From DASSJT01 sp963715025 (GTDB taxonomy: Bacteria > Actinomycetota > Actinomycetes > Actinomycetales > Dermatophilaceae): a DNA stretch of 64,000 bases. Location of the stretch: assembly GCA_963715025.1 (NCBI GenBank), contig CAVQQQ010000010.1:176064-240063 (forward strand), written 5' to 3'. Of this stretch, positions 48,071 to 56,820 are shown in pieces; within the stretch, counting starts at the first letter, position 1; each line of letters begins with the position of its first letter. A program made the translations under genes and the position numbers. The notes beneath the pieces were generated by a model. That model saw only the letters and a list, made by a program, of their open reading frames with translations, was not told the origin of the DNA and ran no database searches.

Positions 48071-49507
48071 GTGCAGTTCCTCAACGGCCTCATGCCGACC
48101 CACGACCTGACCTACGACGACGTCTTCATGGTCCCGGCCCGCTCTACAGTGAGCAGCCGCCTCGACGTTGACCTCAGCAGCAACGACGGCACGGGAACGA
48201 CCATCCCGATCGTGGTTTCGAACATGACCGCGATCGCCGGGCGGCGCATGGCCGAGACGGTCGCACGCAGGGGGGCGCTGACCGTGGTCCCTCAGGACAT
48301 CCCCGCCGACGTCGTTGCGGACGTGGTCGACTTCGTGAAGTCCCGCCACCTGGTCCACGACACCCCGATCGTGCTCGACCCCACTGAGACGGCCGGCTCG
48401 GCGCTGACGCTGCTGCACAAGCGCGCCCACGGGGCTGCGATCGTGGTGGAGGGCGACCGCCCGGTCGGTGTCGTCAACGAGGCGGACCTCACCGGGGTGG
48501 ATCGGTTCACCCAAGTGCGCGAGGTGATGTCGATCGACCTCACGACCCTGCCGCAGGACATCAACCCGGAGGCGGCCTTCGACCAGCTGGCCAGGGCTCA
48601 CCACCGGGTTGCGCCGGTCGTCGACGCCCACGGGGGGCTGGTCGGCATCCTCACCCGGCAGGCCGCACTCCGGGCCAACCTCTACCAGCCCAACACCGAC
48701 AGCCACGGCCGCCTGCGCATCGCCGCTGCGATCGGCGTGAACGGCGACGTAGCGGCCAAGGCAACCCGGCTCATCGACACAGGCATCGACCTGCTGGTCG
48801 TCGACACCGCCCACGGACACCAGGACAAGATGCTCGATGCGCTGAAGGCGGTGCGATCGCTGGACCCGCAGGTGCCGATCGCTGCCGGCAACGTGGTCTC
48901 GGCCAGCGGGACGCGCGACCTCATCGAGGCCGGCGCCGACATCGTCAAGGTGGGCGTCGGACCGGGCGCGATGTGCACCACCCGGATGATGACGGCGGTG
49001 GGGCGGCCGCAGTTCTCCGCAGTGCTCGAGTGCGCTGCCGCCGCGCGCGAGGAGGGCAAACACGTCTGGGCCGACGGAGGGATCCGCCATCCCCGCGACG
49101 TCGCCCTCGCGCTTGCCGCCGGCGCGTCCAACGTGATGATCGGCTCGTGGTTCGCCGGCACCCTCGAGTCGCCCGGGGACCTCTACACCGACAGCACCGG
49201 CCGCCAGTACAAGGAGTCATTCGGCATGGCCTCCAGCCGGGCCGTCCGCAGCCGCACCGCAGCCGACTCGTCGTATGACCGCGCACGCAAGGCGCTCTTC
49301 GAGGAGGGCATCAGCTCCGCCCGGATGTACATCGACCCCGAGCGGCCGAGCGTGGAGGACCTGCTCGACACGATCATTGCCGGGGTGCGCAGCTCCTGCA
49401 CCTACGCCGGCGCCCGGAATCTGGAGGAGTTCCACGCGCGGGCGATCGTGGGCCTCCAGTCCACGGCCGGCTACGCGGAGGGGCGTGCACTGTACACCTC
49501 GTGGTGA
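48071..49507 (+). CDS. guaB1: GuaB1-type IMPDH-related enzyme (GMP reductase)
   Basis: This 478-residue IMPDH/GMPR barrel starts TYDDVFMVPARSTVSSR, has two CBS domains at about 95-210 (ALTLLHKRAHGAAIVVEGD; HRVAPVVDAHGGLVGILTR) and the catalytic Cys loop GVGPGAMCTTRMMT near 300. Actinobacterial GuaB1 converts GMP to IMP with NADPH and is sensed through CBS domains, unlike the essential GuaB2. GTG 48071 is 8 nt after TAGACT, a leaderless-type promoter; TTG 48062 is less likely. Confidence 0.88.
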   Translation: MQFLNGLMPTHDLTYDDVFMVPARSTVSSRLDVDLSSNDGTGTTIPIVVSNMTAIAGRRMAETVARRGALTVVPQDIPADVVADVVDFVKSRHLVHDTPIVLDPTETAGSALTLLHKRAHGAAIVVEGDRPVGVVNEADLTGVDRFTQVREVMSIDLTTLPQDINPEAAFDQLARAHHRVAPVVDAHGGLVGILTRQAALRANLYQPNTDSHGRLRIAAAIGVNGDVAAKATRLIDTGIDLLVVDTAHGHQDKMLDALKAVRSLDPQVPIAAGNVVSASGTRDLIEAGADIVKVGVGPGAMCTTRMMTAVGRPQFSAVLECAAAAREEGKHVWADGGIRHPRDVALALAAGASNVMIGSWFAGTLESPGDLYTDSTGRQYKESFGMASSRAVRSRTAADSSYDRARKALFEEGISSARMYIDPERPSVEDLLDTIIAGVRSSCTYAGARNLEEFHARAIVGLQSTAGYAEGRALYTSW

Positions 49508-49534
49508 GCACCCGGCCGGTGCAAGACTGACCGC

Positions 49535-50377
49535 ATGGCCACACCATCGCTGGAACCCATCCTCATCACCGGGTGCTCGTCCGGCATCGGACACGCCACG
49601 GCCGAGCTGCTCGTGCGCGCCGGCCACACCACCTACGCCACGGCCCGGCGGGTCGAGACCCTCGCCGATCTCGAGCGCGCTGGCGCGCACACGCTCTCGC
49701 TGGACGTCACGTCCGAGGAGTCCATGCAGGCGGCGGTCAGCCAGATCGAGGCCGAGCACGGCTTCGTCGGCACGCTGATCAACAACGCCGGCTATGGCGA
49801 GTACGGCACGATCGAGGAGACGGACCTCGACAAGGTCCGAGAGATGTTCGAGACCAACGTCTTCGGACTCGCCCGCCTCATCCAGCTTGTCCTGCCCGCC
49901 ATGCGGGCCCGGCGGTCCGGCCGCATCGTCAACATCAGCTCGATGGGCGGCCGCTTCACCTGGCCGGTGGGCGGCTACTACCACGCGACCAAGTACGCCG
50001 TTGAGGCGCTCAGCGACGCACTCCGCAACGAGGTGCGCCAGTTCGGTATCGACGTCGTCGTCATCGAGCCCGGTGCCATCCGATCGAACTTCGAGGACAC
50101 GATCAACGCCACCATGGCGGATAGCCTTGGCACCAATCAGGATTCGCCATATGCAGACTTGGTCTCGCGGGTCCAGGCGGCAAACGCCAAGGGGTATGCC
50201 GGCCCTGCGGCTGCCGATCCAAGCGTGGTCGCCCGCCGGATCCTCAGGGTGGTCGAGAGCGAGTCACCGCGCCGGCGCTACATCGTGACCCCGGCAGCCA
50301 AGGCGCTGGTCGCGGCGAAGCGGTTCGGCGGCGACCGCGTGTGGGACCGGGTCGTGCGGACGCAATACGGCACCTGA
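49535..50377 (+). CDS. Short-chain dehydrogenase/reductase
   Basis: This 280-residue SDR has TGCSSGIGHAT (cofactor), NNAGYGEYG, NISSMGG (active Ser) and YHATKYAVEAL (Tyr and Lys), and a C-terminal extension typical of the retinol-dehydrogenase-like branch. The substrate is unknown. The ATG is 6 nt after AAGACT. It follows guaB1 by 28 nt but has its own promoter-like box. Confidence 0.9.
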   Translation: MATPSLEPILITGCSSGIGHATAELLVRAGHTTYATARRVETLADLERAGAHTLSLDVTSEESMQAAVSQIEAEHGFVGTLINNAGYGEYGTIEETDLDKVREMFETNVFGLARLIQLVLPAMRARRSGRIVNISSMGGRFTWPVGGYYHATKYAVEALSDALRNEVRQFGIDVVVIEPGAIRSNFEDTINATMADSLGTNQDSPYADLVSRVQAANAKGYAGPAAADPSVVARRILRVVESESPRRRYIVTPAAKALVAAKRFGGDRVWDRVVRTQYGT

Positions 50378-50440
50378 GGACGACCGCCCAGTAACCCCGG
50401 GCCGCGCCGAACTGTCCGGCCGATCGGGAAGACTGGCGCC

Positions 50441-51493
50441 ATGGTCGCCCACCTCGCCCCGCTGAGCGCTCCGGTCGAGCCTGCCGAAGCCCTGCGGCGC
50501 ATCGCTTTCCTGCTGGAGCGCACCCGGGCAGGCAGCTACCGCGTCGAGGCCTTCCGCCGGGCGGCCTCGACAGTCAGGAACACCGATCCGGCCGAGCTGG
50601 TCGAGCGGGCCGAGGAGAGCACCCTCCAGCAGCTCCCCGGCATCGGCAAGTCCACCGCAGGCGTGGTGATGGAGGCGCTGGAAGGCGAGCTCCCGGCATA
50701 CCTCGCGTCGTTGCAGGAGAGCTCGGGAGGCCCTCTGGTCCAGGGAGGCGAGGATCTCTTCGCCGCACTCAGGGGCGACGGGCACCTGCACTCAGACTGG
50801 TCGGACGGCGGTAGTCCGATCGAGGAGATGGTCCTGACCGCAGTCGAGCTGGAGCACGAGTGGATGGTGCTGAGCGACCACTCGCCCCAGTTGCGGGTCG
50901 CCAACGGGCTGACTGCCGAGCGCCTGGCCAGGCAGCTGACGATCGTCGACGCGGTCAACCGGTCGCTGGGCGGGCATTTCCGGCTGCTCAAGGGCATCGA
51001 GGTCGACATCCTCGACGAGGGCTCGCTCGACCAGACCGACGCGATGCTCGCGAGGCTCGATGTGGTCGTCGCGAGCGTTCACTCCAAGCTGCGGATGAAT
51101 GCGGGCCCGATGACCAAGCGCATGGTCGCCGCGGTGTCCAACCCGCGGGTCAACATCCTCGGCCACTGCACCGGCCGGCTGGTGACCGGCTCGAGAGGGA
51201 CGCGTCCGCAGTCCGACTTCGACGCGCGCGCGGTGTTCGAGGCCTGCGCCGAGCATGACACTGCCGTCGAGATCAACAGCCGCCCGGAGCGCTGCGACCC
51301 GCCGGACGAGCTGCTGCGGCTCGCGGTCGAGATCGGCTGCCTGTTCTCGATCGACTCCGATGCGCACGCGCCGGGACAGCTGGACATGAAGGCCTACGGG
51401 TGTGAGCGCGCCGAGCGGCTCGGCGTCCCCTGGGACCGCATCATCACCACGTGGGACGCCGAACGGGTCGTGGGGTGGGCGCGGCCGGCTTAG
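50441..51493 (+). CDS. PHP-domain phosphoesterase with helix-hairpin-helix (PolX C-terminal-like)
   Basis: This 350-residue protein starts with a helical DNA-binding part like PolX polymerases (EALRRIAFLLERTRAGSYRV; HhH LQQLPGIGKSTAGVV at about 67). It then has a PHP domain: GDGHLHSDWSDG, LSDHS, GIEVDIL, SVHSK, GHCTGR and IDSDAH supply the metal ligands. The polymerase palm of PolX is absent. It may be a DNA-repair phosphatase/nuclease. The ATG is 6 nt after AAGACT. Confidence 0.85.
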   Translation: MVAHLAPLSAPVEPAEALRRIAFLLERTRAGSYRVEAFRRAASTVRNTDPAELVERAEESTLQQLPGIGKSTAGVVMEALEGELPAYLASLQESSGGPLVQGGEDLFAALRGDGHLHSDWSDGGSPIEEMVLTAVELEHEWMVLSDHSPQLRVANGLTAERLARQLTIVDAVNRSLGGHFRLLKGIEVDILDEGSLDQTDAMLARLDVVVASVHSKLRMNAGPMTKRMVAAVSNPRVNILGHCTGRLVTGSRGTRPQSDFDARAVFEACAEHDTAVEINSRPERCDPPDELLRLAVEIGCLFSIDSDAHAPGQLDMKAYGCERAERLGVPWDRIITTWDAERVVGWARPA

Positions 51494-51528
51494 TCCGAGC
51501 GGGGCGGACGGCGGGCTCTGGGTCCCGA

Positions 51529-52701
51529 TCAGGAGCCGTCGGCCGCGGGCAGCGCGGCCCAGGCCAGGGCTGAGGTCTGGTCGCCCGTTGCCGTGATGAC
51601 GTAGAGCCGGTCGCCCAGCGCCGCACCCGCGAGGGGCGCGCCCGGGGGCCCGCCGGAGGCCACCCACGTGCCCGACGTGCGGGTCAGGATCCGGGTGCGG
51701 CCGGCATACAGGACGGGCCAGGCCCACCCGCGTGCGGTCGCCACCGGAGGAATGAGGTGCTCACCCTCGCTCACCGGCCAGGGCGGTATGCCGGTCACGG
51801 CCCGCACGCTCTCGCCGCGCAGCTCCCAGGCCGCGAGCCGTCCGCCGACCTGCCCCACCACGAGGCAGACGCCTCCCTGGCAGGCTGCTGCATGGGCCTC
51901 GCCGGAGCCGCTCGCCGCAGGCAGGTCGATGCGCCGCCACGGGCCCGTTGCACCCGGAGACCGCCAGACCGCCGGGCGCACCGTCACCGAGCCGCTCCCG
52001 AGCAGGGTGAGCGACCCGGACAGGACCACCCCTCCAGCGTCGGGCGCTGCGGAGCCCACTCCCACCAACGCCTTGGGCGTGCTCTCCAGGGCAGTCCCCG
52101 CCGAGCTCTGGCGGATCCAGCGCGACCCTTGTGGCAGCCACACGGCCGCATCCTGGCCGCTCAGCCGGCTCTCCCAAGACCCCACGATGATCGGCACGGT
52201 CGACGTGGCGACGAGGCCGACAACGCTGCCAGCGCCCCACCCGCCAAACGTCTCGAAGCGCTGCGGAGACTCCACCACCCCGCTCGCGGTGCCTCGCCAG
52301 GTGGTCCAGCGGGTGTTCGAGTGCGCGCCGCCCGGTGCACCGCCGACAGCCTCGATCGTGCCGCCGTTGCTGATGACCGCCAGCCACTTGGCGTCGAAGG
52401 CCTTGGGGCTGACCGGCTTGAGCGGAATGTCCGTCCGGGCGCCCGCCTGGTCGAGGAAGGAGAGCCGAGGCCGCGTCTGTCCCTCCGGCCCGCGCGAGCC
52501 GACCAGCAGGTGACCGGCGCCAGCCGTAGTCAGGGTGATCGGCTCCACAGCGCGGTCGAACCGCACCGCCGTCCACGCGAGCGTGGGACCGCGGCCGCCC
52601 GGCTCGCCGCTGTCGGAGCTGCACGCACCGGCAGCGGACAGCAGGACGGCCGCCCCGAGAAGGGCGGACGTGGACCGAGCAGCAAGCACGCCCCCAACCA
52701 T
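51529..52701 (-). CDS. Lipoprotein with a beta-propeller-like domain
   Basis: This 390-residue protein has a lipoprotein signal (TSALLGAAVLLSAAGACSS). The rest is beta-rich with repeated blocks such as GAGHLLVGSRGPEG, SVVGLVATSTVPIIVGSWE and CLVVGQVGGRLAAWELRG, suggesting a propeller of five to seven blades. No enzyme motif is seen. ATG 52701 is 6 nt after TACGAT. It is likely an exported surface protein of unknown role. Confidence 0.75.
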   Translation of the reverse strand: MVGGVLAARSTSALLGAAVLLSAAGACSSDSGEPGGRGPTLAWTAVRFDRAVEPITLTTAGAGHLLVGSRGPEGQTRPRLSFLDQAGARTDIPLKPVSPKAFDAKWLAVISNGGTIEAVGGAPGGAHSNTRWTTWRGTASGVVESPQRFETFGGWGAGSVVGLVATSTVPIIVGSWESRLSGQDAAVWLPQGSRWIRQSSAGTALESTPKALVGVGSAAPDAGGVVLSGSLTLLGSGSVTVRPAVWRSPGATGPWRRIDLPAASGSGEAHAAACQGGVCLVVGQVGGRLAAWELRGESVRAVTGIPPWPVSEGEHLIPPVATARGWAWPVLYAGRTRILTRTSGTWVASGGPPGAPLAGAALGDRLYVITATGDQTSALAWAALPAADGS

Positions 52702-52757
52702 GGCAGGATCGTATGCGCGGGCGGCTCGGCGTGGCGGGCTGGCACCCATTCGCCGTT

Positions 52758-52787
52758 TTGGATATCGGGGCGGGCAGCCTCTATGCT
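52758..52787 (+). promoter_or_regulatory. Promoter of the tRNA-Glu/tRNA-Asp operon
   Basis: TTGGAT (52758-52763) and TATGCT (52782-52787) are separated by 18 nt, about 60 nt before tRNA-Glu. The spacing and position suit a strong stable-RNA promoter. Confidence 0.65.
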
Positions 52788-52848
52788 TTCCGAGTCCTCG
52801 ACGGATCCGAGCGCGCTCGCTGGGTGGCGAGGGTCTGATCGACATCAG

Positions 52849-52921
52849 GTCCCCATCGTCTAGCGGCCTAGGACCCCGCCCTTTCACGGCGGTAGCACGG
52901 GTTCGAATCCCGTTGGGGATA
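52849..52921 (+). tRNA. tRNA-Glu (TTC)
   Basis: A 73-nt cloverleaf: acceptor GTCCCCA/TGGGGAT, anticodon loop CTTTCAC (TTC), T-arm GCACGGGTTCGAATCCCGT. CCA is not encoded. It is followed 24 nt later by tRNA-Asp on the same transcript. Confidence 0.95.
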
Positions 52922-52945
52922 CGTTGTTGCACAGGCCTTCACCAA

Positions 52946-53022
52946 GGCCCCGTAGCGCAGTTGGTTAGCGCGCCGCCCTGTCACGGCGGAGGTCGCGGGT
53001 TCGAGTCCCGTCGGGGTCGCCA
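52946..53022 (+). tRNA. tRNA-Asp (GTC)
   Basis: Acceptor GGCCCCG/CGGGGTC, anticodon loop CTGTCAC (GTC), T-arm GCGGGTTCGAGTCCCGT; discriminator G and an encoded CCA at 53020-53022. Confidence 0.95.
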
Positions 53023-53024
53023 CC

Positions 53025-53054
53025 AAGCGCCCGGACCAGATGGTCCGGGCGCTT
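53025..53054 (+). terminator. Terminator of the tRNA operon
   Basis: AAGCGCCCGGACCA (53025-53038) and TGGTCCGGGCGCTT (53041-53054) are exact complements, beginning 3 nt after the tRNA-Asp CCA. It is the expected terminator of the two-tRNA transcript. Confidence 0.85.
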
Positions 53055-53111
53055 CGCTGTGCCTTATGCCGTCCGCTGGCCTCGGGATCACCTCCGCCCC
53101 ACGCCACGCCC

Positions 53112-53195
53112 CCAACCTTTGCTAGCAGAGGCCGCCCGCTTCGGCACAGGTTGCAGCTTGTCCGGCAGCGTCCACGTGCTGCTAGCAAAGGTTGG
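53112..53195. repeat. 84-bp palindromic element upstream of cebR
   Basis: CCAACCTTTGCTAGCAG and its exact complement (17 bp) bound an 84-bp segment. The design (long perfect arms, variable middle of about 50 bp) is like the 73-bp family, but the arm sequence differs. It could form a long hairpin or act as a regulatory site for cebR. Confidence 0.75.
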
Positions 53196-53250
53196 AAAGC
53201 GCCCGACCCGGAGGTTGGGAAGCGCCCGAACGGGGGTGGGAAGCGCCCGA
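53191..53250. repeat. Three direct repeats, 21-23 bp apart, upstream of cebR
   Basis: GTTGGAAAGCGCCCGA (53191), GTTGGGAAGCGCCCGA (53214) and GGTGGGAAGCGCCCGA (53235) lie two helical turns apart on the same face of the DNA. The first overlaps the right arm of the 84-bp palindrome. They are upstream of the cebR promoter region and look like cooperative protein-binding sites. Confidence 0.65.
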
Positions 53251-53339
53251 TCCGCGACCGGATATGGCCGCCTCGTGGGAGCGTACCCATGACCATGTGC
53301 GTACACTCTCGCCTGCGGACCGACGGCAGGGAGGCAGCA

Positions 53340-54377
53340 GTGGCAGCGAAGTCGCGAACCCCAGCCGTCGCGGCTGTGCCCACCCTGGAGGTCGTGGCCG
53401 AGCGCGCGGGCGTCTCCCGCTCGACCGCGAGCCGAGTCCTGACCGGCGCCACCAACGTCAGCCCAGCCGCGCGGGAGGCCGTCCTGCGAGCCTCCGCCGA
53501 GCTCGGCTACCTGCCAAACCGCGCCGCGCGCTCGCTGGTCACCCGCCGCACCGACTCGGTGGCCTTCGTGGTCTCCGAGTCGGAGGACCGCTTCTTCTCC
53601 GACCCGTTCTTCGGCTCGGTCCTACGCGGCGCCCACGCGGAGATCTCTCGCGCGGGCCTCCAGCTCATCTTCGTGATCACGGGCGACGAGGTCGAGCGGA
53701 GGCAGTTCCTCACCTTCGCGTCTGCCGGGCACGTTGACGGCGTCGTTCTCATCTCGCTCCACGAGAACGACCCGACGCCACGCAAACTCCAACAGGCCGG
53801 CATACCCGTCGTGCTGGTCGGACGTCCGCTGCCAGACGACGGCGAAACCGCCTACGTCGACGCGGACAACGTGGGCGGCGCACGGCTGGCCGCCAAGCAC
53901 CTGCTGGCCCGCGGCTGTCGGCGGATCGCCACCGTCGCCGGGCCGCCGGACATGGCCGCGAGCCGTGACCGCCTTGAGGGCTTCGACCTCGAGCTCGCCG
54001 CCGCCGGACGCAAGCGACCCGAGGGGTACGCCGTCCACGGCGACTTCTCCGCAGCCGGCGGCGCAGCGGCCATGCGGCAGCTGTTGGAGCAGGCGCCCGA
54101 CCTCGACGGCCTGTTCGCGGCGAATGACCTCATGGCAGCTGCGGCGATCCAGGTGCTTCAGCAGGCGGGCCGCCGCGTGCCGGAGGACGTGGCGGTGGTG
54201 GGCTACGACGACGTGCCCGTGGCCCGCGTCTCGCACCCGCCCCTGACGACGGTCGCCCAGCCCATGGAGGCGATGGGCCGCACCATGGCCCGGATGCTCC
54301 TGGACAAGCTCGAGGGCCGTCCGATCACCCGCTCGGTGATCCTTCCGACCGAGCTCGTCATCCGCACCTCGGCGTGA
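53340..54377 (+). CDS. cebR: LacI-family regulator CebR (cellobiose)
   Basis: This 345-residue LacI regulator has an N-terminal HTH (TLEVVAERAGVSRSTASRVL then TGATNVSP) with hinge helix LPNRAARSLV, and a periplasmic-binding-like ligand domain (DGVVLISLHEND, GYDDVPVARVSHPPLTTV). CebR represses cellobiose uptake genes and is released by cello-oligosaccharides. The call rests on the downstream cebEFG-bglC operon and a perfect TGGGAGCGCTCCCA operator. GTG 53340 has AGGGAGG 5 nt before it; upstream ATGs are less likely. Confidence 0.85.
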   Translation: MAAKSRTPAVAAVPTLEVVAERAGVSRSTASRVLTGATNVSPAAREAVLRASAELGYLPNRAARSLVTRRTDSVAFVVSESEDRFFSDPFFGSVLRGAHAEISRAGLQLIFVITGDEVERRQFLTFASAGHVDGVVLISLHENDPTPRKLQQAGIPVVLVGRPLPDDGETAYVDADNVGGARLAAKHLLARGCRRIATVAGPPDMAASRDRLEGFDLELAAAGRKRPEGYAVHGDFSAAGGAAAMRQLLEQAPDLDGLFAANDLMAAAAIQVLQQAGRRVPEDVAVVGYDDVPVARVSHPPLTTVAQPMEAMGRTMARMLLDKLEGRPITRSVILPTELVIRTSA

Positions 54378-54380
54378 CCC

Positions 54381-54409
54381 TTGACAGCCCCCGTCTGTCG
54401 CGTCATTCT
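54381..54409 (+). promoter_or_regulatory. Promoter of the cebEFG-bglC operon
   Basis: TTGACA (54381-54386) and CATTCT (54404-54409) are 17 nt apart, placing the transcript start at about 54416, immediately before the operator. Confidence 0.75.
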
Positions 54410-54417
54410 TGGCCCGT

Positions 54418-54435
54418 TGTGGGAGCGCTCCCACA
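54418..54435. promoter_or_regulatory. CebR operator
   Basis: TGTGGGAGCGCTCCCACA is a perfect 18-bp palindrome containing the known 14-bp CebR box TGGGAGCGCTCCCA. It covers the predicted transcription start of cebE, a classic repression position. Confidence 0.92.
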
Positions 54436-54467
54436 CGTTCTCACAGCTTGGCTCAAGAGGAGGATCA

Positions 54468-55784
54468 ATGAAGATCAGCCGCACCAGCGGGACCAGGAGG
54501 ACCGTCCTGGCGAGCGTGGTCGCGGCGGGGCTGCTGGGGCTCACCGCCTGCGCCAGCGACTCGTCGGACAACAGCAAGACCTCGGCCGCGAACGAGAAGA
54601 TCACCTTGACCGTGGGCGCCTTCGGCACCTTCGGGTTCAAGGAGGCGGGGCTCTACGACGAGTACACGAAGCTGCACCCGAACATCACCGTCAAGGAGCA
54701 GAGCGTCGAGCAGGAGCAGACGTACTACCAGGCACTCCAGACGCGGCTCGCAGCCGGCAGCGGGCTCGCCGACGTGCAGGCCATCGAGGTGGGCCGGATC
54801 GCCGACGTGGTGGCGAACCAGGCCGACAAGTGGGTCGACCTCAACACCCTGGGCGCCGCCGACCTCAAGTCGACCTTCTTCGACTGGAAATGGGACACAG
54901 CCACGACCAAGGACGGCAAGACGCTTGGGCTCGGCACCGACATCGGCCCGCAGGCCATCTGCTTCCGCTCCGACCTGTTCAAGCAGGCCGGGCTGTCGAC
55001 TGACCGAGAGGAGCTCGGCAAGGAGTGGTCGACCTGGCAGGGCTTCGTCGACGTGGGCAAGAAGTACATGGCCAAGGCGCCCAAGAAGTCGGCGTTCATC
55101 GACAGCGCGGGCTCGATCTACAGCGCGTCGATCGGGCAGAACGCCCTGCAGTACTACGACGCCAACGGCGGGCTCATCTACGAGACCAACCCCGCGGTGA
55201 AGCAGTCGTGGGACCTGGCGATGAGTGCGGCGAGCGCCAGGATCACGGCCAAGCTCAAGCAGTTCGACCCGGCGTGGAACCAGGGCTTCTCCAACGGCGC
55301 GTTCGCGACCGTGGCGTGCCCGGCCTGGATGATCGGCTACATCAAGGGCCAGGCCGGCGACGGCGGCTCGGGCAAGTGGGACGTCGCCTCGCTCCCCGGA
55401 GGCTCGGGCAACTGGGGTGGCAGCTATCTGGGCATTCCCAACGCGGGCAAGCACCAGAAGGAGGCCTACGAGCTGATCAAGTGGCTCACGGCCCCCGAGC
55501 AGCAGGTGGCCATGTGGACCAAGGGCCAGCACTTCCCGTCGTCCTCAACGGCGGCCAAGGACCCGGCGGTCGCAAACGCCACTGACGCCTACTTCAGCAG
55601 CGCGCCGATCGGCACGATCTTCGACGCCGCCGCCGAGGGGCTCCCCATCGCGCCGGTCGGACCCAAGGCGGGTGCCATCGCCAACCAGTTCACGAACGGC
55701 ATCGTGCTCGTCGAGCAGCAGGGCAAAAGCGGCGACGAGGCCTGGCAGACGACAATGAAGAACATCGAGAACGACCTCGGCTAG
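54468..55784 (+). CDS. cebE: Cellobiose-binding lipoprotein CebE
   Basis: This 438-residue solute-binding lipoprotein of carbohydrate ABC family has lipobox LLGLTACAS, then the binding domain (ITLTVGAFGTFGFKEAGLYD; ICFRSDLFKQAGL; KWDVASLPGGSGNWGGSYLG). ATG 54468 follows GGAGGATCA. It delivers cellobiose/cello-oligosaccharides to CebFG. It is the first gene under the CebR operator. The ATPase is not in the operon; a shared MsiK-type ATPase elsewhere is expected from the Streptomyces system. Confidence 0.88.
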   Translation: MKISRTSGTRRTVLASVVAAGLLGLTACASDSSDNSKTSAANEKITLTVGAFGTFGFKEAGLYDEYTKLHPNITVKEQSVEQEQTYYQALQTRLAAGSGLADVQAIEVGRIADVVANQADKWVDLNTLGAADLKSTFFDWKWDTATTKDGKTLGLGTDIGPQAICFRSDLFKQAGLSTDREELGKEWSTWQGFVDVGKKYMAKAPKKSAFIDSAGSIYSASIGQNALQYYDANGGLIYETNPAVKQSWDLAMSAASARITAKLKQFDPAWNQGFSNGAFATVACPAWMIGYIKGQAGDGGSGKWDVASLPGGSGNWGGSYLGIPNAGKHQKEAYELIKWLTAPEQQVAMWTKGQHFPSSSTAAKDPAVANATDAYFSSAPIGTIFDAAAEGLPIAPVGPKAGAIANQFTNGIVLVEQQGKSGDEAWQTTMKNIENDLG

Positions 55785-55803
55785 CCGGGATCGAGACTCT
55801 CGG

Positions 55804-56820
55804 ATGGCCTCGGCAGCACGCGGACGGGGCACCAGCGCGGGCTACGCGCTGGTGTCCCCGTTCTTCCTCCTCTTCGCGGCCTTCGGGCTCTACCCCCTGC
55901 TGTACACGGCATGGGTCTCCCTCAACCGGGTGGAGCTCTCCCACCCGGAGCACCAGGAGTGGGTCGGATTCGGCAACTACCACTACCTGCTCACCAGCGA
56001 GTTCTTCTGGAACGCCCTCAGGAACACCTTCACCCTCGGGATCATCTCGACGGTCCCCCAGCTGATGATGGCCCTCGGCCTCGCCCACCTGCTCAACTAC
56101 CGGCTGCGCGGCACCACCTTCTGGCGGGTCACCATGCTCATGCCGTACGCCACCTCCGTCGCCGCAGCCACCCTGGTATTCGCGCAGCTGTTCGGGCGCG
56201 ACTACGGCCTGATCAACTGGACGCTCGGCCTCGTCGGCATCGACCCCATCTCGTGGGAGAGCGGGCGCTGGAGTTCGCAGATCGCCATCTCCACGATCGT
56301 CACCTGGCGCTGGGTCGGCTACAACGCGCTCATCTACCTCGCCGGCATGCAGACCATCCCGATTGATCTCTACGAAGCCGCGGCCATGGACGGGGCCACC
56401 CGCTGGCAGCAGTTCCGCCACGTGACCATCCCGGCCCTGCGCCCCACCATCCTGTTCACCGTCGTCGTGTCCACGATCGGCGCGACCCAGCTCTTCGGCG
56501 AGCCCCTCCTCTTCGGCGGCATCAGCGGCCACCTCGGCGGCGCCGACCGGCAGTACCAGACCCTCGGCCTGCTGCTCTACGACCAGGGGTGGTTCAACGG
56601 CCAGCTCGGCCGGGCCTCGGCCACGGCCTGGACGATGTTCCTGATCATCGTCGTGGCGGTGCTCGTCAACGCCCGTCTGGCCCAGGGCCGCCGACACCAC
56701 ACGTCACCCGACCGCCCGCGGCCTGGCCGCGCGCGGACGCGCGCCCAGACCCCGACCCCGCGTCCGGGTCCGGATCAGGCCGCCCAAGACCAGCCGCGGC
56801 AGGAGGAGGTGGCCGCATGA
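55804..56820 (+). CDS. cebF: Cellobiose ABC transporter permease CebF
   Basis: This 338-residue MalF-type permease has six spans and an EAA loop (LYEAAAMDGATRWQQFRHVT then IPALRP). The C-terminal 40 residues are a Pro/Arg/Gln-rich tail of unknown role. It overlaps cebG by ATGA (56817-56820). It forms the channel with CebG. Confidence 0.9.
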   Translation: MASAARGRGTSAGYALVSPFFLLFAAFGLYPLLYTAWVSLNRVELSHPEHQEWVGFGNYHYLLTSEFFWNALRNTFTLGIISTVPQLMMALGLAHLLNYRLRGTTFWRVTMLMPYATSVAAATLVFAQLFGRDYGLINWTLGLVGIDPISWESGRWSSQIAISTIVTWRWVGYNALIYLAGMQTIPIDLYEAAAMDGATRWQQFRHVTIPALRPTILFTVVVSTIGATQLFGEPLLFGGISGHLGGADRQYQTLGLLLYDQGWFNGQLGRASATAWTMFLIIVVAVLVNARLAQGRRHHTSPDRPRPGRARTRAQTPTPRPGPDQAAQDQPRQEEVAA

